The translations under genes and the position numbers were made by a program. This document shows, piece after piece, positions 55,222-64,000 of a DNA stretch of 64,000 nt. The first letter of the stretch is position 1. Each line of letters opens with the position of its first letter. Under the pieces are notes generated by a model. The model saw nothing but the letters and a program-made list of their open reading frames with translations. It was not told the DNA's origin and did not search any database. The DNA comes from Chloranthus sessilifolius (Eukaryota; Streptophyta; Magnoliopsida; Chloranthales; Chloranthaceae), in NCBI GenBank assembly GCA_021018995.1, contig CM037590.1:85468097-85532096 (forward strand), in the 5' to 3' direction.

Positions 55222-57238
55222 TGTTGATGTATTTTAAGTTGCTTGCTACTAACTTTATTCGGGTCAGTGAAAATAAATCAAAGGTGGATTGAAAACTACA
55301 GAGCAGTAAGCCTAAAACTACACAGTCCTGTAAGATACAGGGCCTGTTGTAGCAAGTTTTAATAAGTAAGAGTTTGTCCCATAGGGAAAGTTGATCTAAA
55401 GCTCCAAGGGAGCTATCTTTAGTAGGCCCTCCAGATCTGGCTACAGATCTGGCAATCCTAAATGGAAGGGGATTTAAGGTCACTATTATCTAAATCCTAA
55501 GGTAACCTAATGCCTAAACTACAGAAAGGGTTGAGAAGAATGATAGAGTGTGAGAAAATAAATATAAAATGGTGAGAAGTAAGCTATTAGGTACAGATCT
55601 AATGGGTCTCATAACTCAGACTCAGATCTGCTGCTATAGAAATCCTGTCCAATGGCTACATTATCACTAAAGAGGAGAAAGGATCCAACTCACCCCTGTG
55701 CCATGATCCAATCCCTTATGGCTATAACCTATCCACTTAAATGGTCACAGACTATCTAATAGGGGAACCACAATCCAGAGATGGGTCAGAACAAGTTTAT
55801 CATTGTAGGCACTACTTCACAAGGCTACTAGCACAAGCTCCCATGGGGATTCAGATTTAGTGGATCCTGTGGTGGGGCTTGGCCTGCAATGTGCCTAACC
55901 TGGACACACAGTTCACTTGGATCTAAATAAACCTTAAAAATAATCCTCCATTGCTTACAATGAAACATAGCAATGGAGGATCTCAAGGCAACAACCTTGT
56001 ACAGAACAACTCTCAAAACACCAGTCCCATACATGCATAAAATCCTATTATAAAATTCATTAGAACTATTCCATATAGACATACAAAGGCATAGCCAGCA
56101 AGTGCTGGACTATGGAGAGAATAAAAAGAGAAAAAGAAACTGCCTAAACCCTAACCTTAGCCTACTGTAATTCTACAGTTGATTGAGGAAGGAGTACAGA
56201 AGTCAAGTCCTTTAAACCTAAGCTAGGCTTAGGCTTACATAGCCGTCAGCTCAGTGAGAATTAGGGTTAGGAAAACCCTAATTTATTAATGCTATCATGG
56301 CCCATTTCTGTTCCTTGGATTCCTCGAGGCACGTGCATGGAGATTAGAACATTAGAGTGCGTGCCCTAATTTCTAGAAGTTCCCAGATTGCCCTTGCAGA
56401 AGTGGGGAGAAGTTAAGAACCCGAGCCTCGCTAGGTAGAAAGGCTTTCTAGGTCTTATCGCGTGATAGAATTGGTGTCGCGAGGTTGATTTGATTTGAAG
56501 CTCTTGCAGTCGCAGGATTGGTACTTTGTTCATCGCGGGGATGCTCTGGTCGTCGCGGGATTGCTCTTTCCATTTGAATGGCGTAGGAATTACGCGCGCA
56601 GTTTATTCCTTGGTGAATCTCGTGGGGATCCTCGCAAAGAAATAATGTGCATGGGCTTCTGGATCGCACGAGTAGTTCCCTGAAGGTCTGTATCCCTCGA
56701 CCACTGTGCGACAGCTTCGCGCAGGAATGCCTGGAGCTCTCTCTTAGTGAATCACGCGAAGATTAAGGGCTCTTCTTTTGAGTTGCGCGAGACTGCGCGA
56801 GTGCTTCTCAAGCACTTATGACTGAGCCTCGCGAGAACCACGTGAAGTCTGCTTTTCAATTCCTTCCGTCATCAAACCGCGCGAGAACGGTGCGAAGATT
56901 GTGCGACCAGTTGGTGTGCTCCCTTCAGAAGCCTGCGACAGTTGCGCGACGCATTCTTTCTCGTTCAATTTAGTTCTGCGAAATCTGCGCGAGGCTCACT
57001 TCTTAACTTGTTTTTGCTTTGCTGTGCCTAAGCTGCAGCCAGTTCTGTTTGGGTCTAACTTTCTTTCTCCTAAGGCACTTCTGAGGCAAAGAGGTAAGCT
57101 TCTTGGCATGGTTAGGGCCTTATTTACAGCTGCTGCTTATTACCTACAGGATAGACTTAAAACACATTTATTAAATGATTAAGGGTCTAACAGAGATTAA
57201 GTTAAGGGGTAAAAAGTGGTACTTTTCAGGTCTTAACA
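55222..57238 (-). repeat. Element D 5' LTR, 2,017 bp
   Basis: Coding strand starts TGTTAAGACC at 57238. It aligns with the A1 LTR but is about 480 bp shorter: the part between two copies of a CTACAAGCACAAG-like word (A1 8674 and 9110) is missing, so only one ATGGTCACAG box (55729-55757) is left. The TATA word is worn (CTATGTAA). The U3 CGCG array is at 56450-56990. Confidence 0.92.
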
Positions 57239-58552
57239 TAGCCCAATAGGCTCGATGCTCTAACTCTATAGGTAGGTGGCAGGCCTTGCCATACACCAGC
57301 CTAAATGGGGACATGCCAATAAGGGTTTTGTAGGTAGTCCTATAAGCCCACAAAGCATTATTTAGTTTCTGTGCCCAATCCTTCTTATCAGTCCTCATAG
57401 TCTTTTCCAGAATATGCTTAATCTCCCTATTAGAAATTTCAACTTGCCCACTGGCCTGTGTGTGGTAGGGAGTTACAATTCTGTGTAATAGAATACTTCT
57501 TGAGCAGGTTCGCAAAAGGTCTGTTATAGAAGTGGCTCCCTCCATCACTAATGATAGCTCTGGGGATGCTAAATCGTGAGAAGATATTGTCCTTTAAGAA
57601 GTTAAGGACAACTATGTGGTCATTGGTCCTTGTGGCAATGGCTTCCACCCATTTGGACACATAGTCCACTGCCATAAGTATGAAGTTAAATCCCATAGAT
57701 GAAGGAAAGGGGCCCATAAAATCAATGCCCCAAATGTCAAAAAGTTCAACAATGGGCTGCAATGGCATGGAGTCTCTCTTAGAAATGCCTCCCATCCTTT
57801 GACATCTCTCACAGGCCTTGCAATGTAAGTTTGCATCTCTGAACAAAGAAGGCCAAAACAAACCACATTGGAGCACTTTTGTTGTACTACCACTGAAATG
57901 ACCTCCACATGCTTGTTCATGGCGCATTGAAAGAATACTGTGGAACTCACTTTCAGGCACACATCTCCTAATGACCTTATCTGCATAATGCTTGTAAAGG
58001 TATGGGTCCTCCCACAGAAAATGTCTAACCTGAGAGAAGAACATGCCTTTGTCCATCTTAGACCAGTGTGGAGGGATCCTACCCGCAGTAAGAAAATTGA
58101 CAATGTGTGCAAACCAGGGCACACTAGACTGCAAAGCAAAAAGTTGCTCATTAGGGAACAACTCATTAACAGGTGTTGCTGCACATTCATCAAGAATAAT
58201 CCTAGAGAGGTGATCAGCCACCACATTCTCAACTCCCTTCTTGTCTTTTATCTCCAAATTAAACTCCTGCAAGAGGAGGATCCATCTGATCAATCTAGGC
58301 TTTGCATCTTTCTTAGCCAGTAGGTATTTTAGGACTGAGTGATCTGGAAAAATAACAATCTTAGACTCCAACAAGTAGGGTCTAAACTTGTCCACATCGA
58401 ATACTACTGCAAGTAGCTCCTTCTCTATTGTGGTGTAGTTCAGCTGAGCATCAGCTAGTATTTTGCTGGCATAATATATCACTGCAGGTAGCTTATCTCT
58501 CCTATGTCCTAAGACAGCACCTATGGCCAAGTCGGATGCATCACACATCAAC

Positions 58553-59335
58553 TCAAAGGGGAGTGAGTAATCTGGGGCCTGGATTATAGGGATAGTAGTA
58601 AGGCACTTCTTCAAAGCAGGTGGTACAATGGTTTGGCAATCTTGCTGAAGTCCTTGATGAACCTCCTGTAAAATCCAGCATGTTTAAGAAATAGACCAAG
58701 TTGGTCTCCTCACATCTTTGTATAACTCTTTCAAGGTGACTCAGACACTGGCTAAAGCTGTCCCCATACACTGAGAAGTCATCCATGAAGATTTTCAGGA
58801 ATTTGTCAATCATATCAGAAAAAATTGCATACATGCACCTCTGAAAAGTGGTTGAGACATTACACAGTCCAAAAGGCATCCTTCTATAAGCAAAGGTGCC
58901 AAAGGGACATGTGAAAGTAGTTTTCTCCTGATCTTGAGGATCCATAGGGATTTGGTTATACCCTGAGTATCCATAAAAAAAATAGTAATACGCCTTTCCA
59001 ACCAGCTTGCCTAGAATTTGGTCAATAAAAGGGAGAGGGAAATGGTTCTTTCTGGTCCTGGAGTTGAGCTTCCTATAATCAATGCACACTCTCCTGCCAG
59101 TGGTCTCTCTGGCTGGCATCAACTCCCCAAAATTAGAAGCAACAACTATGATGCCTGACTTTTTAGGTACCACCTGGATAGGTGACACCCATTTGGAATT
59201 TGAAATGGGGTAAATCACCCATACATCCAACGGTTTCACTATTTCTACGAGGACCACCTCCTGCATGTGAGGATTTAATTTCTTCTGCATTTCCCTTGAG
59301 GGTTTTGCACCCTCATTCAGGTGAATCCTATGCAT
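58553..59335 (-). pseudogene. Element C reverse transcriptase
   Basis: MHRIHLNEGAKPSREMQKKL, RVCIDYRKLNSRTRKNHFPLP, then motif A with Tyr in place of the catalytic Asp (FFYGYSGYNQIP, about 58985-58955), TCPFGTFAYRRMPFGLCN, and motif C FMDDFSVYG intact. After ETNLVY a deletion of nearly 200 bp joins to HAGFYRRFIKDFSKIAKPL (58690-58620), followed by a second short deletion and frameshift into RNase H. Confidence 0.85.
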
Positions 59336-59514
59336 GCAAACTGAGGCATCAATGCCTCTAAGGTCAGCTATTATCTACCCAATTGCTTTCTACTGCTTCT
59401 TAAGAATATTCAGTAGTTCCTCCTCCTGCTCACTAGTGAGAGAGGAGGAGATAATCACAGGAAGCTTGTTGTCTTGTCCCAAGAAGGCATATTTCAATGT
59501 GGCTGGGAGCTGTT

Positions 59515-59985
59515 TCAGCTCAGCTCAGGGGGACTTTCAGTTGAGGGCAACAAAGGTGCCTTAGTGGTTTTAGGAAGGGGCAGCAATGTGCGTTGCACTA
59601 GGCCCACAGAAGACTTAGAATTTGTGTTGTTTTCTATCATGGGAATTTGGGCCCCTTTCACAACCAGACTCCAAACACTTTCTAAGTTTTCAGTCAGATT
59701 ATCCCAATCCAGCAGATTGAATAATTCTCCTTCTATCAGGCCATCTAGTACATCTACTGCACAACAGTCCTCAATGTCAATCAAAGGTAATGTAGTAGCA
59801 TGGTACACATTTAAATGGGCCTTCATGTTCCCAAAGGTGACCTCCATTACCCCTGACCTGTATTGAATGCAAGCATTTGCAGTAGCCAAGAATGGTCTGC
59901 CAAGGATAACAGGAATTGGGGTTTTGCTTTTACAAGGGTCCATGTCCAACACAAGAAAATCAGTTGGATAATAGAATTTGTCCAC
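59515..59985 (-). pseudogene. Element C protease C-terminal part, cut by element E
   Basis: Reads VDKFYYPTDFLVLDMDPCKS, PIPVILGRPFLATANACIQ, YRSGVMEVTFGNMKAHLNVY, then an acidic linker to RT. The frame is entered from LTR E at 59985, so the first residues of the apparent ORF come from E. The protease active site lies beyond E, outside the window. Confidence 0.8.
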
Positions 59986-61828
59986 TGTTGACAAGTGAAA
60001 AATACCATTTTTCACCCCTAAACTTAAGTCTTGATAGACCTTTGAGAGAACTAAATAAGTGTTTTAAGTGCCTATGTTGCAGCTAACAATAAAGACAGGC
60101 TTAACCATAAAAGCAGCTCAAAAGTGCCAAAAAGATGACAATCCATGTCAGTCCAAAGGAAGGAAGTGAAGAAACAACCTCATCAGCTGTGGAAAAGTCT
60201 AAAAGGAAGAGGCAAAGACCTGTAAGAGAAGCAGGGAACAATTCGAACAGAGAAATGCAATACAGAGTTCTTTTCGCAAAGAACCTGCACTTTTCGTAAA
60301 GAACCTGGAACTCTGCGAAAAGGACTAAACCTCCAGGCTTAGTTTTCGAAGAGCATCTGAACTCTTCAAAAAGAAGATTGAACTTTGCGAAAAGGAGAAA
60401 ACACAATTCGAAGAGAGATTGAACATTGCGAAAAGAGCTTCAGAAGTCACAGCACTTTGCGAAAAGGCCCTTAAGCTCTGCGAAAAGGTATTCTGGAGAT
60501 TCACAGATTTAACACGGGCAATTCAATAATCTGTTGCACGTGTCCCAATGTGTTTTAAAACCTAAGGACATTTCGAAAGATTCTGAGCATGAACCAAAGG
60601 CATATTCCACCCCATGTGAACACCCAAAGATGAAATTACTTGGCGGGAACTTCTAGAAGCTCAAACAGATTTTTGAATTACATAACAGAATTGATGCTTC
60701 TATCACCTGATTGGCTGAACCAAATCGAAGAATTTTGATTGGCCAGAACAGATCTGGATCCTTGTGCTCGACCACCATTGGTCAATACATTCTGAGCACC
60801 TCTGATTGGTTGAAACACATCTGAGTTGGACTTGGGGAAAACTATAAATAGACGAACCATTTGCCCAATTTGGGCATCCAGATTTTGAGTTTCATTCCTA
60901 TTCCCCCATTTCCAAACCAGATAGTTTGTCTGAAATCCCTGTAATAGCTTCACTTTGACTTGCAATTGAGAGCTGTGAGACATTTCTATAATTCAAAAGA
61001 GAGTTGTATTCAAGACTACAAATCTGAGAGGCATTTGTTTAAGCGCTCTGTAATTATGTGATGGATTTGAAAAGGTTGCTGTAAACCGTATTTTCTCAAT
61101 TGGACTCATGTTAAGGGTTCCCTCTGATCTCCTTATTGCATTAGGCTCCTTTAGATTTACTGTTTTTCATGCAATTTCCCTTGATTCATTAATCCTGTGA
61201 GAATTAGTGTTGGTAACCTAATCTCTCACGGCATTTGTAGTGATGCTTCTTGTTCTAAACTAAGGCTTTGGATTAAAGACTGTTGGATGGTTTGTGGCCA
61301 TTAAAGTGGACAGACCATAGCCATAAGCTTAAACCTAATCCTTAAATTAGATTTATTTCTCTTACATCTGCGCTTGTAGCCAGATGAAGATTGGAACACC
61401 CTCTGATGCGAGTTATTCTCAATAGATTTCAAAGACCAAATCAGTTAGATATTACTTCTCCATCTTTGTTTCAATCACTCCCCAACTCGGATCTGGATCA
61501 TTTAGTTTAAAATTTTCTTTGTTTTAGTTTGTTAAACGTGACAAATTCAAACCTCTCATCTTATCGCTTTCTAGATAGGATAAGAAGCGGATCTGGTAGC
61601 TCGAGATGGAGGTTTATCTTACATTTTAAACAAATTCTCGTAGACGATCTTTCACTCACTTACTTTTAAAACTTGCTACAATTGGCCCTAATCTTGCGAG
61701 GCTTATTCTCTTCTAATATCTTTGATATTTCCTTATTTGTTTATATAGTCTAGAGCCCTTTGTAATTTAGCAGCTATAAATCTGTTTTCAAAACTCACAT
61801 AAATCAAGCACACTAAGAAGCAACAACA
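59986..61828 (+). repeat. Element E 5' LTR, 1,843 bp
   Basis: Starts TGTTGACAAG and ends AACAACA before AGTTTT and the primer site. U3 holds five GCGAAAAG words and the inverse CTTTTCGC (60270-60490). TATA box CTATAAATAG at 60842-60851. Different from the A1, C and D LTRs in most of its length, apart from the start (GTGAAAAATACCATTTTTCA-like). Confidence 0.88.
60842..60851 (+). promoter_or_regulatory. TATA box of LTR E
   Basis: CTATAAATAG about 350 bp after the U3 word array. Confidence 0.65.
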
Positions 61829-61834
61829 AGTTTT

Positions 61835-61852
61835 TGGCGCCGTTGCCGGGGA
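61835..61852 (+). other. Element E primer binding site, tRNA-Asp
   Basis: TGGCGCCGTTGCCGGGGA, a perfect match to the usual Athila site. Confidence 0.95.
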
Positions 61853-62025
61853 ATTTGTTCTAAAATAGATAGACCTAAGTTTTTCATTTTAGTTTTTATC
61901 AGTACTAAACTATTGTATTATTTATACTTGTGCAGTTATTCATATTCCGGTTTTTAAAGAAGGGAAATTACTGAAAGGAATTACGAAGGTTTTGTGCATA
62001 ATCAGATTTTTTTGTTACGAGTTGT

Positions 62026-63503
62026 ATGTTTGGTAGGAGGACTCTCGTACGAGATTCTCCCATTGAATTTAGAAGTTGAAAGGCTACTACAGAACCAAGC
62101 AAACAACGAGTAATTCTCTACTATGGGTGAAGAACCTCGACTTTTGAGGGATTACTATGCACGTGCTTATAATTCCCTTTTGCATTCAATTTCCCTCTTG
62201 TTGAAGGAAATTATGAGATCAAGTCATCAACTATCCAAATGCTTCCTTCCTTCCATGGGTTGAGTAAGGAAGACCCATACAAACATGTGGATGAATTCTT
62301 GGCTCTTTGCACCACATTCAACATAAATTTGGACTTGGTCCGAAGCAACCAAGTGAGGCTCTTTCCTTTTCATTAAAGGATAAAGCTAGAGCATGGTTAT
62401 CCATGTTAGCACCAAATAGTATCACTTCTTGGAATGATTTGCGATGTCAATTCTTAGCCAAATATTTCCCAATGTCTAAAACAAGCCAATTGAGACAAAG
62501 TATCATTTCATTCTCCCAAAACTCAACTGAAACTTTCCATGAAGCATGGGAAAGATTCAAGGAACTGATAACATCATCAAATTCCTAGGTGGCGGTGGTT
62601 CAAAGCTTCTATCAAGGAATTGATCAAAAACAAAAATATGGTGGATGCTTCCTATGGAGGCACTTACTTGCAAAAAATAGTTGAAGAGGTTTGGGACTTA
62701 TTTGAAGTGATTGGTGAAAACTCACTCGAGAATCTCTGTCAAGAGAAAATGAAAATCTGCTAGGTTGAACAACCACCAACCCAAAGGGAAGATCTATGAG
62801 GTGAATGAGTTGGAAAGAAAGATGGACAATCTAACCACAAAGTTTGATAGATTGATGGACTCACTTAAAACTCCAAATATTTCAAGAGTAGGAGGCATAT
62901 ACGATATGCGGTCCCTACTCATTCACTTGACCAATGTCCTCTTTGCATCTTAATGGTGGAACAAGCTCATCTTTGCTCAATCATTTAGACGGATGATCAA
63001 ATGAATATCCATGGAAGCACACCCCAATTTGAGGTGAAACCAGGGAATTACCAATCCCAACAACAACACAACCAAAGAATCAAATGCCTTTCAAAAGCGC
63101 ACGGCCGTATCGGAATTTTATGTCAAACCAAACTTTCGGACCCATTCCACAACAACTTTGTGCAAATTTATGCCTTCGGTCCCTTTCTTTTGAAGATCAA
63201 GTCCTAAATTCACTCCGAATTTAGGATCTTTAACTCAAGCGTGAATTTTCACGGAGCATAAAGAAGATTGAAGAAACATTGGGACAACTTTCAAATACCT
63301 TGGCAAAAGAGGAAGGAAAGTTACCCGGCCAACCTTTGAACAATCCCAAAGGGCAGGTTCATGGTTGGAAGCTTCTACTAATTCACATGAAGAAGTATAA
63401 AGCATCACCACTTTGAGAAGTGGAAAAATGATAGATAACAAAGTGGGTCTGAAGAAGAAAGAAATGAGGAAGAGGATCTGAGATATGCTGCAAGAGCGGC
63501 ATA
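62026..63503 (+). pseudogene. Element E gag
   Basis: Starts MFGRRTLVRDSPIEF. After frameshifts: GNYEIKSSTIQMLPSFHGLS, KEDPYKHVDEFLALCTTFNI, PFSLKDKARAWLSMLAPNSI, QLRQSIISFSQNSTETFHEA, WERFKELITS. The middle and C-terminal parts (MDNLTTKFDRLMDSL near 62820, IEETLGQLSNTLAKEEGKLPGQ near 63270) lie in other frames. The zinc knuckle is no longer readable in one frame. Several frameshifts; not functional. Confidence 0.8.
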
Positions 63504-64000
63504 GTGATAGATGGGGTTCTTGATGTACCTCGGAAAAACCAAAAAATGAAAAGCAGAAAAGTAAAAATTTACGAAAACACTTCTAAAGCTGTAGATGAAA
63601 GATTAGTTCCTCATTTACCATTTCCTCATGCAATGAAATCTGTATCCCCTTTTGATAAAGGGAACACAAAAATAGATGAGATGATGGAGACTTCCAAGCA
63701 AGTCAAGATAAATTTACCTTTGCTTGAAGCAATCAAACAAATTCCAGCATATGCAAAATTTTGAAAGATGTTTGCACTCACAAAAGACAATCTAGGATAC
63801 AGATTGTCCAAAAAGGTCTTTCTTTGTGGAAAGAATTAACTGTGTTATCCATTGCTACACCTCCTAAACTTCAAGATCTGGAATCCCCACAATCCCTTGC
63901 ATTATTAAGAACACACCATTGAAAAGGCTTTATTAGATGGGTGCTAGTGTCAACCTACTTCCATATTCGTATATGAGAAACTAGGTTTGGGAGAATTAAA
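63504..64000 (+). pseudogene. Element E start of protease region
   Basis: PFDKGNTKIDEMMETSKQVK and NLPLLEAIKQIPAYAKF, then a frameshift and a segment that matches the protease core (ALLD at about 63930, GASVNLLP in the next frame) and KLGLGEL at the window end. The TAG that A1 and D carry just before LGLGELK is absent here. Confidence 0.75.

Larger units (their letters stand above)
47955..57238 (-). mobile_element. Element D: non-autonomous Athila, 9,284 bp, with rearranged 3' LTR
   Basis: Target duplication TAGCC on both sides. Right LTR 55222-57238 is normal, with a primer site next to it. Gag (54901-53160) and protease (to 52021) are present. RT, RNase H, integrase and any long accessory ORF are missing: sequence matching the RT N-terminus (51890-52020) is joined to sequence matching the region just after the accessory ORF (51850). 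The left LTR (47955-49058) is short and contains an inverted copy of its own outer 356 bp. Closest to A1 by gag, protease and LTR. Confidence 0.92.
47530..58614 (-). pseudogene. Element C integrase, with RNase H, split by element D
   Basis: In coding order: RNase H start (58614 down: [40 protein letters not shown]), integrase zinc region with CKACERC intact, [22 protein letters not shown], then a frameshift near 57500 and [18 protein letters not shown] to 57244. The element D insertion follows, and the gene resumes at 47954 with the C-terminal part down to about 47530 (SFFDKKL-like, FKLKFFP, GPYxVIKAS). The codons either side of D join at the 5-bp duplication TAGCC (47950-47954, 57239-57243). 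A TAG and frameshifts in the last part add to the decay. Confidence 0.85.
41605..64000 (-). mobile_element. Element C: Athila retrotransposon, right end outside window, hosts D and E
   Basis: Begins with an LTR whose + strand start is TGTTGTCAGC at 41605, next to the possible target copy TAGAC (41600-41604). Its parts on the minus strand: polypurine tract, conserved noncoding region, small ORF, integrase end (47530-47954), then D, then integrase (57239-58614), RT, protease (to 59985), then E. The integrase frame is split exactly at the D target duplication, and the protease at the start of E. Gag and the 5' LTR are not in view. It lacks the long accessory ORF of A1. Confidence 0.85.
59986..64000 (+). 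mobile_element. Element E: Athila retrotransposon on + strand, 3' part outside window
   Basis: LTR 59986-61828, tRNA-Asp primer site 61835-61852, gag from 62026, protease start at 63504 to the window end. It is inserted in the protease of element C in opposite orientation; the flank TCCAC (59981-59985) would be the target copy. Confidence 0.9.

Noticed and set aside
60101..60406. Cys/Phe-rich minus frame in LTR E
   Set aside because: Overlaps the GCGAAAAG word array of U3; antisense to the element and not conserved.

Overview
The window is repeat DNA from a flowering-plant nuclear genome. The evidence is that every recognisable protein belongs to the Tat or Athila lineages of Ty3/gypsy LTR retrotransposons, or to the plant mobile domain (PMD) family, all of which are plant groups. 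I found no intact host gene, tRNA or rRNA gene. Nested, decayed, opposed insertions of this kind are typical of heterochromatin (inference). The species cannot be named from this sequence.

Layout. (A) Positions 1-33473 are the internal region of a very large Tat element. Its left end is outside the window. A decayed pol (RT, RNase H, second RNase H, integrase) lies on + from about 2000 to 5200. Two small sense ORF remnants follow. Then comes an intron-containing PMD gene on the minus strand (28447 back to 6786) with its own TATA box, a 5 kb repeat-rich 3' region, a polypurine tract and an LTR starting at 33474. (A1) A complete 17.7 kb Athila element on the minus strand (8057-25797, 2.5 kb LTRs, 5-bp target duplication TATAG) sits in an intron of the PMD gene. 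A 187-bp MITE (28240-28426) sits in the first PMD exon. (B) From about 35.9 to 41.6 kb is a second Tat element: a 3' internal end with polypurine tract, an LTR (37530-39050), then a tRNA-Arg type primer site and leader. One LTR is thus flanked by internal sequence on both sides. (C) At 41605 an Athila on the minus strand begins and runs past the window end. It is interrupted by (D) a 9.3 kb Athila (47955-57238, target duplication TAGCC) and by (E) an Athila on the + strand that starts at 59986 and leaves the window.

How the parts work together. Athila order in its own orientation is LTR, tRNA-Asp primer site, gag, protease, RT/RNase H, integrase, a CG-rich word array, accessory ORFs, a second polypurine-like tract, about 1.6 kb of conserved noncoding DNA, polypurine tract, LTR. 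All reading frames of pol are broken here, so nothing looks autonomous.

Most interesting points: (1) element D ends with an inverted copy of its own U3 terminus but has a perfect target duplication, so this aberrant molecule was probably integrated as such; (2) elements A, A1, B and C carry family-specific arrays of short CG-containing words in U3 and a second copy of such an array inside the element, usually before an accessory gene; (3) three Athila copies share a small conserved ORF with its own TATA-like box, and a second polypurine-like tract 1.6 kb from the end; (4) the antisense PMD gene keeps about nine introns with splice signals inside a retrotransposon; (5) A1 and D share the same premature stop codons, which suggests the ancestor was already broken when it moved.
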